A stretch of 33,443 nucleotides of DNA from Eubacterium sp. UBA3782 (GTDB lineage: Bacteria; Bacillota; Clostridia; Lachnospirales; Lachnospiraceae), in the NCBI GenBank assembly GCA_002368795.1, contig DFFG01000017.1, positions 22,645 to 56,087 of the forward strand, read 5' to 3'. A model generated the notes under the pieces. That model was given only the letters and a program-made list of their open reading frames with translations. It was not told where the DNA came from and did no database searches. Within the stretch, counting starts at the first letter, position 1. Each line of letters starts with the position of its first letter. This document shows positions 14,406 through 22,013 of this stretch, one piece after another. Made by a program: the position numbers and the translations under genes.

Positions 14406-15902
14406 TTACTTTCCTGTTCTACCGTAGAGCACGGCAAGCTGGCGTATACTGGAGGCAAGCTCGTGGGAAAGGAAGTTCGGAGGCAGTCTCCACTGCCAGT
14501 TTCCGCCGGCCGTTCCAGGCTCGTTTATCCTCGCCTCATTGCCCTTGACCAGATAATCCTGCAGCGGGATCACACACAGGTCTGCGCAGGATCGGTAAGC
14601 CTCGCGGATCATATCCCACACAAAGCCGCCGTAATCGGAATTTTCCGAATGGATAAACCGTCTGGCAAAATCCCTGTCATGATCGCTGCAGCTCTCGATC
14701 CATGCCCGTGTCGTCGGATTGTCATGGGTACCTGTATAAACCACACTGTTTTTCCTGTGATTATAGGTCAGATAATAGCTGCTCTCACTCCAGTCAAAGG
14801 CATACTGCAGCACGTTCATGCCCGGGAATCCGGAATCTGCCAGGAGTTTCTCGGTCTCGGGGGTATTGTTGCCCAGATCCTCAGCGATAATGCGGATATC
14901 CGGCAGTTTTTCCCTGACGACGCGGAAGAAGTCCATACCGGGACCTTCCATCTGCTTTCCGTGTTCCGCCGTTTTGTCCTTGTAGGGAATCGCATAGTAT
15001 TCGGCAAAGCCGTGGAAATGATCGATACGGATGATATCAAACATCTCCTGATTGCGGGCAAAACGCCGGATCCACCAGCTGTAGCCGTCCTTTTTGCGGG
15101 ATTCCCAGTCATAGACCGGATTGCCCCAGAGCTGTCCGGTGGGCGAGAATGCATCCGGCGGGCAGCCGGCCACCAGCTCCGGTACACGGTCTTTGTCAAA
15201 GCAGAAAGCCTCCGGATGCGACCAGGCATCCGCACTGTCCATGGCAACATAAAACGGAATGTCGCCGATGATATCGATACCCTTCTCTCCTGCATAAGTC
15301 TTCAGCTTATCCCACTGGACACTGAACATATACTGCATAAACCGGCAGAAACGGATCGTATCTGCATACTCCTCTTCGGCAGCCTTCAGGGCTTTTGCCT
15401 CCCTGAGGCGGTCTGCCTCCTCCCAATCAAGCCAGGAGGCGCCATTGTACTTCTGCTTCAGCGCGTAAAACAGCGCATAGTCCTCCAGCCAGAATTCCTC
15501 TCTCTTGCAGAACTCCAGATAATCTGCTGAGGAAAACCCGCCTTTTGCGGCAAACCGCTCACAGGCAAGGGAAAGAAGCGCATACCGGCTGTTATAAAGC
15601 GCACCGTAATCCACCCGTTCTCTGTCCTTCCCAAAGTCGAAGCCATCCGCCTCTGCCGCGGTAAGAAGCCCGTCCTCGATCAGTCCTACCGGATCGATAA
15701 AGTAGGGGTTTCCGGCAAATGCCGAAAAGGGCTGGTAAGGAGAATCTCCAAAGCCAGTAGGTCCAAGCGGGAGGATCTGCCAGCAGTTCTGGCCGGCCTC
15801 CTTCAGGAAATCGACAAATCGGTAGGCTTCCTTTGAAAAGCAGCCGATACCGTAACGGGATGACAGGGAAAAAATCGGAAACAGGATTCCGCTTTTGCGC
15901 AT
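14406..15902 (-). CDS. malQ: 4-alpha-glucanotransferase (amylomaltase)
   Basis: 498 residues, the normal MalQ length, from ATG 15902-15900 with GGAGG eight bases upstream. The protein opens RKSGILFPIFSLSSRYGIG and contains CWQILPLGPTGFGDSPYQPF, a GH77 hallmark. The catalytic residues are in place: nucleophile Asp in IIRIDHFHGF, general acid Glu in IIAEDLGNNTP and the stabilising Asp in YTGTHDNPTTRAW. The enzyme moves glucan chains between malto-oligosaccharides in the cytoplasm, releasing glucose. It follows the sugar carrier gene with a 21-base gap, pointing to maltose or malto-oligosaccharide use; no maltodextrin phosphorylase is in the window. Confidence 0.97.
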   Translation of the reverse strand: MRKSGILFPIFSLSSRYGIGCFSKEAYRFVDFLKEAGQNCWQILPLGPTGFGDSPYQPFSAFAGNPYFIDPVGLIEDGLLTAAEADGFDFGKDRERVDYGALYNSRYALLSLACERFAAKGGFSSADYLEFCKREEFWLEDYALFYALKQKYNGASWLDWEEADRLREAKALKAAEEEYADTIRFCRFMQYMFSVQWDKLKTYAGEKGIDIIGDIPFYVAMDSADAWSHPEAFCFDKDRVPELVAGCPPDAFSPTGQLWGNPVYDWESRKKDGYSWWIRRFARNQEMFDIIRIDHFHGFAEYYAIPYKDKTAEHGKQMEGPGMDFFRVVREKLPDIRIIAEDLGNNTPETEKLLADSGFPGMNVLQYAFDWSESSYYLTYNHRKNSVVYTGTHDNPTTRAWIESCSDHDRDFARRFIHSENSDYGGFVWDMIREAYRSCADLCVIPLQDYLVKGNEARINEPGTAGGNWQWRLPPNFLSHELASSIRQLAVLYGRTGK

Positions 15903-15923
15903 AACAATAACCTCCGTGAATCT

Positions 15924-17264
15924 TTAATCCATATCTTCAAAGGCTTCCAGGCCTTTTTTTGCTGCCGCGTGGCTGTCACCATGCCGGACAAACTGCATCG
16001 TAACGAATGCCAGAGCTACGGCGATGCCCGCATAGGGGAACAGAGACATGTAGCCCACCCGGTTCAGCAGAGCGCCGGCAAGGATCGGGGTGACTGTCTG
16101 TGCCGCCATGCTGAAGGTATAGTAGTAACCGGTAAATTTGCCCACATCACTGCCCTTGCACATCTCCACGACCATCGGGAGGCTGTTGACATTGATAAAT
16201 GCCCAGGCCACACCGACCAGAACAAACAGCGCATACAGCGCCGGATGGAACTTATTTGAAAGGAAGCTGTACACCATGGCAGCAAAAAAGCAGGAAGCCA
16301 GAAGGACGACACCGGTAAGGATCGTCTTTTTCCTTCCGATCTTTGATGCAAGTGTTCCGGACGGAATATAGGTGACGATAGCGCCTGCCGTCGCGATGGT
16401 CAGGCAAAGGGATGCCGAGCCAAGAGACATGCTCCACATGTGATTCGCATACGTGGTAAACCAGGTCTCGATGGCATTGTAGCCGATGAACCAGAAGGCG
16501 ATCGACAGAAGCAGGAAGGCCAGGCTCTTTTTTACCGGTGCAGGCAGGCTCTCCTCTCCGCTCTCATCCACCACCGTCAGGCTGTCCTCGGGATGTGCCG
16601 CTTCATAATCCTGGGCCGCCTGGTACATCTTTGGCTCGTCCACCAGCGTCATCAGGACAAGCAGCGCCACCAGCATGATGCCGGCGACGACAGAGAACAG
16701 CAGCAGATAGCTTACGTGCGTCTTTCCTGCGGTCCTGGCTTCCGAATAGAGCACAGTGGCGACCAGCAGATAAATGATGCCGCCAAGGGCGCCCATCAGG
16801 TTGATGATGGCATTGGCCTGGCTGCGCAGCGGCTTTGGCGTAACATCGGGCATCAGGGCAACGGCCGGGCTCCGGTAGGTGCCCATGGCGATCAGCAAAA
16901 GGCCCAGGATTCCAATGAAAAGGACCAGCTTCCAGGTTGCCGCCGCATTGAAATAGCTGTCATCCAAAAGAGGAAGCATCAGCATAAGGACCACGGCCGA
17001 GATGGTGCCGAACAGAATAAATGGCCTTCTTCTGCCGATCCTGGTCTTTGTACGGTCGCTGATACCGCCAAAAAGCGGCAGCAAAAACAGGGCCAGGACA
17101 TTGTCCAGCGCCATGATCACACCGGACCAGGTCTCGTTCAGATGAAAGGTGTTGGTCAGGATCAGCGGGATCACACTGTTGTACATCTGCCAGAAGGCAC
17201 AGATGGACAGAAATGCCATGCCGACCAGGACAGTATCCTTTACATTAAGCTTTGCTTTTTCCAT
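15924..17264 (-). CDS. GPH/MFS-type sugar carrier, probably for maltose or related glycosides
   Basis: 446 residues from ATG 17264-17262, five bases after GGGGG; an in-frame ATG 15 bases earlier has no binding site. Twelve membrane helices can be counted. The signature loop between helices 2 and 3 reads GGISDRTKTRIGRRRPFIL, matching the SLC45/sucrose-type branch of the GPH and MFS carriers, and the second half repeats it as ASKIGRKKTIL. The middle loop (about residues 205-240, YEAAHPEDSLTVVDESGEES) is long and acidic. It is a proton- or cation-coupled importer in the cytoplasmic membrane, and malQ directly downstream suggests a malto-oligosaccharide substrate. Confidence 0.9.
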   Translation of the reverse strand: MEKAKLNVKDTVLVGMAFLSICAFWQMYNSVIPLILTNTFHLNETWSGVIMALDNVLALFLLPLFGGISDRTKTRIGRRRPFILFGTISAVVLMLMLPLLDDSYFNAAATWKLVLFIGILGLLLIAMGTYRSPAVALMPDVTPKPLRSQANAIINLMGALGGIIYLLVATVLYSEARTAGKTHVSYLLLFSVVAGIMLVALLVLMTLVDEPKMYQAAQDYEAAHPEDSLTVVDESGEESLPAPVKKSLAFLLLSIAFWFIGYNAIETWFTTYANHMWSMSLGSASLCLTIATAGAIVTYIPSGTLASKIGRKKTILTGVVLLASCFFAAMVYSFLSNKFHPALYALFVLVGVAWAFINVNSLPMVVEMCKGSDVGKFTGYYYTFSMAAQTVTPILAGALLNRVGYMSLFPYAGIAVALAFVTMQFVRHGDSHAAAKKGLEAFEDMD

Positions 17265-17377
17265 ATTGACCCCCTTCATTTTCTATCCGCATGCAGCCTG
17301 AATATACAGTCTGTTTTGCGTCAGCAGTTTCTTTTATTTTTGTTTCACGCACAGCGTCCCATGAACGATCTATAGAT

Positions 17378-18271
17378 CTAAATCTCTTCGCCCGCAAGGC
17401 GTTTCAGCATTGCTGCACGATACACATTTTCCGTCTGCAGATTCAACTCCTGATACTGAGCGGCAATGGCCCGGATCTGCTCATCGGTCAATCCGGGATG
17501 CAGCTGGGCAAACCGTTCCTCCAGACTGCAGGGATAGATCTCCTCCAGCGTTTCCAGACAGATCGCACTGAGCATACAGGGAAATTCCGGAAACTGTCTG
17601 CTGTACACACATCCGCTGTCCACGTTGATGCTGTTCTTTCGGTAGCCGATCATTCCCGCCGGTGCACTTTCGCTGCGGTAATCGGACAGTGTCGGTGTAT
17701 GCCCATGAACAATAATACAATCATCGCCTTTATAGCCTTTGTACTCATTCTCTCTGTCCCAGACACAGAAAAAGGTGCGGCTGTCAAGGTCCAGATTTGG
17801 ATCAGCGGTATACCAGGCATGGCCGATCTGGTAGGTCAGAAGGCCGGTCATCTTCCCGGTGGGAACCGTCACGGTGAGCCAGCCCGGCAGTGTTTTCAGA
17901 AAACCGATGACCGGCAGCAGATGATCGAGATCCAGCTCTCCTCTAGCCGCCATCGTCAGTGCAAAATCATACTGGGTTGCCGGACAGGTGTCGATATTCT
18001 TCTCTACCCGGTATTCCTCCCGCCACCATCGTTTGAATTCCTTGAACCATTCGATGATCAGGTACTCGTGGTTGCCCATCAGACACTGGTACTTTCCTTC
18101 CGGAGTGATATGCTCCTGCATCCACTGCAGGGTCTCCCACACCTTCGGTCCCCGGTCAAGGAAATCTCCGATAAAGATGATCCTGGCGTCCGGATCCTTG
18201 TTCTCGATCTTATCCAGCAGGGCTGTCATTTCATCAAAGCAGCCATGCACATCTCCAATCACGTAATGCAT
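17378..18271 (-). CDS. PPP-family metallophosphoesterase
   Basis: 297 residues from ATG 18271-18269, with GGAG eight bases upstream. All PPP metal motifs are intact: GDVHGCFDEM (residue 6 on), GDFLDRGPK (35 on), GNHEYL (66 on), and HGHTPT near residue 200, followed by INVDSGCVY. Two metals should be bound. This size and layout fit the bacterial serine/threonine protein phosphatases and the ApaH-like dinucleotide hydrolases, which cannot be told apart here. A middle insert (about 80-150) with WWREEYRVEKN is longer than in classic ApaH. It stands 113 bases upstream of the sugar carrier gene on the same strand, with a terminator just before its own start. Confidence 0.93.
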   Translation of the reverse strand: MHYVIGDVHGCFDEMTALLDKIENKDPDARIIFIGDFLDRGPKVWETLQWMQEHITPEGKYQCLMGNHEYLIIEWFKEFKRWWREEYRVEKNIDTCPATQYDFALTMAARGELDLDHLLPVIGFLKTLPGWLTVTVPTGKMTGLLTYQIGHAWYTADPNLDLDSRTFFCVWDRENEYKGYKGDDCIIVHGHTPTLSDYRSESAPAGMIGYRKNSINVDSGCVYSRQFPEFPCMLSAICLETLEEIYPCSLEERFAQLHPGLTDEQIRAIAAQYQELNLQTENVYRAAMLKRLAGEEI

Positions 18272-18307
18272 ATATCTTTCTCCGGGATTGTTATCACCTG
18301 AAAGGTC

Positions 18308-18327
18308 TAAAAAAGGGCGCCGCCCTG
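18308..18327 (-). terminator. Terminator of the lipoprotein gene at 18371
   Basis: Minus-strand AGGGC-GGC-GCCCT (18326-18314) is a tight GC-rich hairpin followed by six T (18314-18309). It lies 45 bases after the lipoprotein stop and only about 40 bases before the phosphatase start, leaving little room for the phosphatase promoter; TTTACA just before the stem (17-base spacing to TAGACC) is one weak candidate. Confidence 0.8.
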
Positions 18328-18370
18328 TAAAACTGCAGGTGTTTTGTTATTCTCCTGTATCTGATACTGC

Positions 18371-19744
18371 TTATGACAGAAGAAGTTTGTATGCGTTCAG
18401 CCATATCTGATCCGCCTCCTCGGCCGGATCATCTGCAGAACGGTCAATAAACATAGGAATGCCAAGGGTCGTCATGGTGTCGGCCAGCTCCAGCCAGGTC
18501 TCTCCCTCTTCCGGCTCATCCGGAAGCCACACGCCACCTGCCAGAAGCAGGTCCGTATGATCGGAGATCAGACTCCGATAATCCGGCAGTCCATCTCCGG
18601 TTTTCAGCCGGTCCTCGTTGACAAGATCCTGAATCGCTGCATGAGCCGCATCGGAGTCCGAATAAATACTTTCTGCCGGCAGCTTAACCACTACCAGAAG
18701 TTTTTCCATACCGGCCGGTATTTCCATATCCTCGCTCACCAGAAGATACTTGATTACTGGTCTTAGATACGGACTGCGCTCCTGCATCCGCTCCTCTGCC
18801 AGTTCTTCAAAGCGATCCGCCATGCCGGTATCCAGCTCGATCAGATGTCCTTCGTTCCCATAGGAAAAGATCCGCAGCAGACCGGACTCTGCCACAAGTT
18901 CTCCTTCTTCCGGAAGGCCTGTGATCAGAGGCGGGGCATCATCCAGAACGTCATAGGTATCTCCGGCTGTTGTCACGGCAGAAATGCCGCTTCCCTCCTC
19001 GGCGCAGCCGATATAGATCTGGTAGGTGATCTCATGACCGGCAGACATCGCCGTGGTCATGCCGGTCAGGTCGATATTCCGGTTGATCGGTGCCGGCACC
19101 AGGGCATAGGAGCTGTCCTCTCCGTGGGCGGTATAGTACGTCAGCCCGTCAATGGTGTAATAATCATAATGGCTGCTGTCAAAGCGGATCATGGCATACA
19201 TGCCGTCATCCTCTCCCGGCAGCACATCATCTGCAGTCAGCGAGAACAATTGCTCAAGCACACTGTGGTCTGCCAGATACAGACAGCTGATGGAGGCCCG
19301 GCCGGTCCCGCCGGAAAAGGAAAAGTAATCCGGCATCCTGGCGCCTTCCGGCACATCTTCTCCCAGCTTTTCCAGATCTTCTATGCTCCAGGGCAGCTCC
19401 GCCGGTGTGAGCAGGGTTTCCTCCTCTACCGGATCCGTAACAGCCGTATTCTCTTCTCCCGCATCTTCCATCGCCGTATCCGATGGGGCATCTTCCTGTG
19501 ACAGGGATTCTGCTGACGCTCCATCGGAAGTTACAGGAGCGATCCCTTCTTCCAACTTTTCCTCCACGGAAAGGGAAGCCTCCGTATCTACTGAAGAAGC
19601 GGATGTCGGTGTCGGCTCTTTTGCCGTCTCTCCCGCACCGCAGGCGGAGAATAAAAGTGCAGCTGCAAGAAGTCCGGCGATGCTGCGGCTGGCAATGCTA
19701 CGGCCGGCGATGCCGCGGGCAGCCATGCCTGTTTTCTGTTTCAT
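18371..19744 (-). CDS. Large secreted lipoprotein of unknown function
   Basis: 457 residues from ATG 19744-19742. The signal peptide (MKQKTGMAARGIAGR on, then GLLAAALLFSAC) has a lipobox FSAC at about residue 34. Its coding sequence contains three tandem 15-bp units. A Ser/Thr/Glu/Asp-rich linker (about 35-105) follows, and then a mixed domain with LPWSIEDLEKLGEDVPEGAR, RASISCLYLADHSVLEQLF and DGLTYYTAHGEDSSYALVP. The end (KLLVVVKLPAESIYSDSD to GGVWLPDEPEEGETWLELAD) has the look of a protein that is folded and exposed outside. I do not recognise a family. Possible earlier starts at 19792 and beyond would lengthen the signal; 19744 follows GGGG by five bases and was chosen because it gives a normal signal length. 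Confidence 0.78.
   Translation of the reverse strand: MKQKTGMAARGIAGRSIASRSIAGLLAAALLFSACGAGETAKEPTPTSASSVDTEASLSVEEKLEEGIAPVTSDGASAESLSQEDAPSDTAMEDAGEENTAVTDPVEEETLLTPAELPWSIEDLEKLGEDVPEGARMPDYFSFSGGTGRASISCLYLADHSVLEQLFSLTADDVLPGEDDGMYAMIRFDSSHYDYYTIDGLTYYTAHGEDSSYALVPAPINRNIDLTGMTTAMSAGHEITYQIYIGCAEEGSGISAVTTAGDTYDVLDDAPPLITGLPEEGELVAESGLLRIFSYGNEGHLIELDTGMADRFEELAEERMQERSPYLRPVIKYLLVSEDMEIPAGMEKLLVVVKLPAESIYSDSDAAHAAIQDLVNEDRLKTGDGLPDYRSLISDHTDLLLAGGVWLPDEPEEGETWLELADTMTTLGIPMFIDRSADDPAEEADQIWLNAYKLLLS
19676..19720 (-). repeat. Three tandem 15-bp repeats inside the lipoprotein signal peptide
   Basis: Units at 19676-19690, 19691-19705 and 19706-19720 share GGC-ATGC-GCGGC with a few changes. 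Translated, they give the string ARGIA-GRSIA-SRSIA, lengthening the n-region of the signal peptide. Such an in-frame array can change in copy number by slippage. Confidence 0.7.
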
Positions 19745-19748
19745 TTTT

Positions 19749-19762
19749 GCCCCATTTGGGGC
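19749..19762. promoter_or_regulatory. 14-bp palindrome overlapping the lipoprotein ribosome binding site
   Basis: GCCCCATTTGGGGC (read on the plus strand) is almost a perfect palindrome, and its minus-strand GGGG is the probable ribosome binding site of the gene starting at 19744. In RNA it could fold and hide that site. The likely -10 box (TATAAA on the minus strand, 19838-19833) lies about 90 bases upstream of the start codon. Confidence 0.4.
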
Positions 19763-19906
19763 TTTGTGCTCGTTTTCGATTTCACTTGTCATTTCTGTCG
19801 CTCTCTTTTGTCTCGGCTTTTGCAGGCCATATTTTATATTTTGATGCGCATGATCCTCAGAGGAATGGCATCTGACTTTGATGCCATGCGCTTTGCATGC
19901 AATATG

Positions 19907-19943
19907 AAAAAAGGGAGATCTCTGCAGATGAAAGATCCCCCTT
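19907..19943 (-). terminator. Terminator of the SGNH-like gene
   Basis: Arms AAGGGAGATC (19911-19920) and GATCCCCCTT (19934-19943) pair with one internal mismatch. On the minus strand six T follow (19912-19907). It lies about 75 bases after the stop of the gene at 20017. Confidence 0.75.
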
Positions 19944-20016
19944 ATTATCCTTGCCACGGAAGGTGCACACCTGCAGACCTTCCTCCTGATGCGACGTCTG
20001 CCGTATGCAGGCAGCG

Positions 20017-21045
20017 TCAGCCAGCGTCTGCCGTATCCTCTGCCGGAGCTTCCTCTGAAGCTGTATCCTCAGCGGTTGTTTCCTCAGCAGCAGCCTCAGT
20101 CGCAGTCTCATCAGCTTCTGTGCTTCCGCCAGCACTGTCCAGCTTATCGAGATAGCCGAGCGCATTCAGCTTGTCAAACAGTGCCTGCGCGATCTGTCTG
20201 TGGCCTGCCTCATAGAAGCCGGGCTGATCCAGATATCCATAGTTCAGCGGCATATAATGATCGCCAAAGGCATTGTACATTGCCTCGTCATAAGCATCTC
20301 TGTTGTCATAGTAGGCCGGATCCGGATACATGCCAAGGACAACGTAATCATCCTGCTGGCTGTAGGTATTCAGCATCTTCTGGATCTGCTGAGCCAGCTC
20401 GACCGGATCCTTGTTCCATCCGCCGTAGAAGCCCATGCAGATGACCGGCAGAGAATTGACATCATCACGCTCGGTCCTGACCTCATCGATATCGTCACGG
20501 ACGATGGTATCGACAGCCGAAAGCTCATTGCCGGATGCATAATGGTTGGAAACATATGCATCGATCGTCTCATCATCAATGCCTGCAAGAGACATCTGGG
20601 AAAGTGTGCCGGCATTGAGCCAGGTCTTATCCTGAACAGTCACGGAATAGCCGGCCTCGTCGATGAGCTGCTGAAGCAGATCCGGATACTTCGGTGTCTC
20701 AGTATCCGCATCCTCCATCAGACGGTCGCCGCGGATGCTGATGGCCGACGGTTTCGGATCCGGTGTGGGTTCCGGCGTTGGCTCAGGTGTCGGTTCCGGT
20801 GTGGGTTCGGGTGTCGGCTCCTCGGTGGGTTCGGGTGTCGGCTCCGGGGTTGCAGCTGCTGCTGCAGCTGCGGCCTCTGCGGCTGCAGCCTCCTCAGCTT
20901 CCTTCTCAGCCTGAAGCGCTGCTTCCGCACGGAATGCTTCGGATTCCTGCCTGCTTTCCCGCACGCGGTATCCGACATAGCCGATCACACCGACAGCCAG
21001 GAGCAGACAGAAGATAAACAGAAGTACTCTTCCTACTTTTTTCAT
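20017..21045 (-). CDS. Surface protein with PT-rich linker and degenerate SGNH-hydrolase-like domain
   Basis: 342 residues from ATG 21045-21043. The N-terminus (KKVGRVLLFIFCLLLAVGVIGYVGYR) is a single membrane anchor. An Ala/Glu coiled stretch (30-65) and a long proline-threonine linker (66-96, about eight PTPE units) lift the domain off the membrane. Residues 100-300 follow the SGNH order, with AISIRGDRLME (block I), WLNAGTLSQ (II), MGFYGGWNKD (III) and LDQPGFYEAGHRQIAQAL (V). The block I serine is Arg108, and the block V histidine before P-G-F is absent, so catalysis as an esterase is doubtful. A Thr/Glu/Ala-rich tail closes the protein. It may bind rather than cleave glycan or acyl groups. 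Family match is by motif order only. Confidence 0.75.
   Translation of the reverse strand: MKKVGRVLLFIFCLLLAVGVIGYVGYRVRESRQESEAFRAEAALQAEKEAEEAAAAEAAAAAAAATPEPTPEPTEEPTPEPTPEPTPEPTPEPTPDPKPSAISIRGDRLMEDADTETPKYPDLLQQLIDEAGYSVTVQDKTWLNAGTLSQMSLAGIDDETIDAYVSNHYASGNELSAVDTIVRDDIDEVRTERDDVNSLPVICMGFYGGWNKDPVELAQQIQKMLNTYSQQDDYVVLGMYPDPAYYDNRDAYDEAMYNAFGDHYMPLNYGYLDQPGFYEAGHRQIAQALFDKLNALGYLDKLDSAGGSTEADETATEAAAEETTAEDTASEEAPAEDTADAG
20763..20850 (-). repeat. 12-bp coding repeats for the PT linker
   Basis: Variants of a 12-base unit (plus strand GGTGTCGGTTCC and relatives) repeat seven or eight times and encode PEPT/PTPE on the minus strand. The array is in frame, so gain or loss of units would change linker length without breaking the protein. 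Confidence 0.75.
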
Positions 21046-21192
21046 CTTGCTCTACCATTCCTTATCTTTTAAAAATACTCGCCTGATATACTCTGATATG
21101 CTCTTATCAGAACTCCGGACGGATCAAAGATCAGCAGATACCCTGGATATGCCCGGTCCTCTCCAAAAGATTTCCGGTGATTTCCAAAATCT

Positions 21193-21396
21193 CTACCGAA
21201 GATCGGTGACGGGCGTGCCCTCAGGGATCACATATCCACAGGCATCGCAGGTCTCATCCGCGGTCGTACGGCCGGTTTTGTCCGCAGCGCCGCCCATGGC
21301 AATAAAGACCTCCATATCCTCGCCGCAGTGGGGACAACGGATCTCCTCAAGTTTCGGGGTATGCTTGCCCTCCTGGCATCCGCTGAGAATAGCCAT
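21193..21396 (-). CDS. Small zinc-ribbon protein
   Basis: 67 residues from ATG 21396-21394, eight bases after AGGAGG. Two Cys pairs, CPHC (about 21-24) and CDAC (about 50-53), give a four-cysteine zinc ribbon, and the chain ends VIPEGTPVTDLR. A single Cys in SGCQ near the N-terminus is extra. The protein has no catalytic domain and probably binds zinc and a partner. It is monocistronic with a clear promoter. No more precise role can be read. Confidence 0.8.
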   Translation of the reverse strand: MAILSGCQEGKHTPKLEEIRCPHCGEDMEVFIAMGGAADKTGRTTADETCDACGYVIPEGTPVTDLR

Positions 21397-21432
21397 AGCC
21401 TTTTCCTCCTATCCAAACAACATATCCAGAAT

Positions 21433-21461
21433 AGTTTACTCTATTTTACAAAAAAATTCAA
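21433..21461 (-). promoter_or_regulatory. Promoter of the zinc-ribbon gene
   Basis: Minus-strand TTGAAT (21461-21456) and TAAACT (21438-21433) are 17 bases apart, with a run of T in the spacer. Transcription would begin near 21426, about 30 bases before the ATG at 21396. Confidence 0.6.
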
Positions 21462-21596
21462 CACAGATGGATGATCTCCGCTGTATACCTGTGTATCAGC
21501 CATATGGTACCTTCATGACTTCCTATATGTGTATGCTGTCCGTGCCATCAGGACAAAAGGAATCGCATACGTATCATACAGATGCCATCCTTGCCA

Positions 21597-22013
21597 TCAG
21601 TCTTCTGCACTGAAATCTTCGGTCGATCCGTCCTTCTTGACCACGGAGATCCGGCAGTCAAAACCAAAGCCGGCGATAGCCGCGGCGATCATGGCAGCCG
21701 GAGCTGTATACAGACCGATCAGACCTCCGATCACGCCAACGCTCACCGGAATGCTAAGGAGTGTCTCTCCCTTCCGTGTGATCTGGATCCGGTCCACATT
21801 GCCCGTGCGGATCAGTTCCTTTACTTTATCGATGATCTGATCGATCTTCTGCTTGTCCACACGGTTGCCATCTTCATCCACAACCTCCGGCTGCAGGTTG
21901 GCGATCGCGATATCCGGGTCGCCGTCACACGCCAGCAGCGCTTCCTTTGCCGTTTTATAATCTACGTTTGCCTCGTTCATGACCTTTTCAATGGAATCGA
22001 TCGTGATATTCAT
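21597..22013 (-). CDS. DUF4342 protein with N-terminal UBA-like segment
   Basis: 138 residues from ATG 22013-22011 (AGGAG nine bases upstream), overlapping the helicase stop by ATGA. Residues 1-42 (EKVMNEANVDYKTAKEALLA, CDGDPDIAIANL) look like the small UBA/TS-N three-helix fold. The C-terminal part, RIQITRKGETLLSIPVSVGV, followed by a hydrophobic glycine/alanine-rich stretch (GGLIGLYTAPAAMIAAAIAG), matches DUF4342. That stretch could be a membrane hairpin, so it may bring the partner to the membrane. The function of DUF4342 is not known. Coupled translation with the nuclease-helicase is notable but the genes need not act together. Confidence 0.85.
   Translation of the reverse strand: MNITIDSIEKVMNEANVDYKTAKEALLACDGDPDIAIANLQPEVVDEDGNRVDKQKIDQIIDKVKELIRTGNVDRIQITRKGETLLSIPVSVGVIGGLIGLYTAPAAMIAAAIAGFGFDCRISVVKKDGSTEDFSAED

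Noticed and set aside
14394..15530. Plus-strand open frame of about 378 codons opposite malQ
   Set aside because: It is antisense to malQ, whose catalytic motifs are all intact.
17265..17377. Catabolite-repression (cre) box upstream of the sugar carrier
   Set aside because: TGAAAC-like stretches are present but none has the CG core and matching second half; only a palindrome AGATCTATAGATCT is seen at the phosphatase stop.
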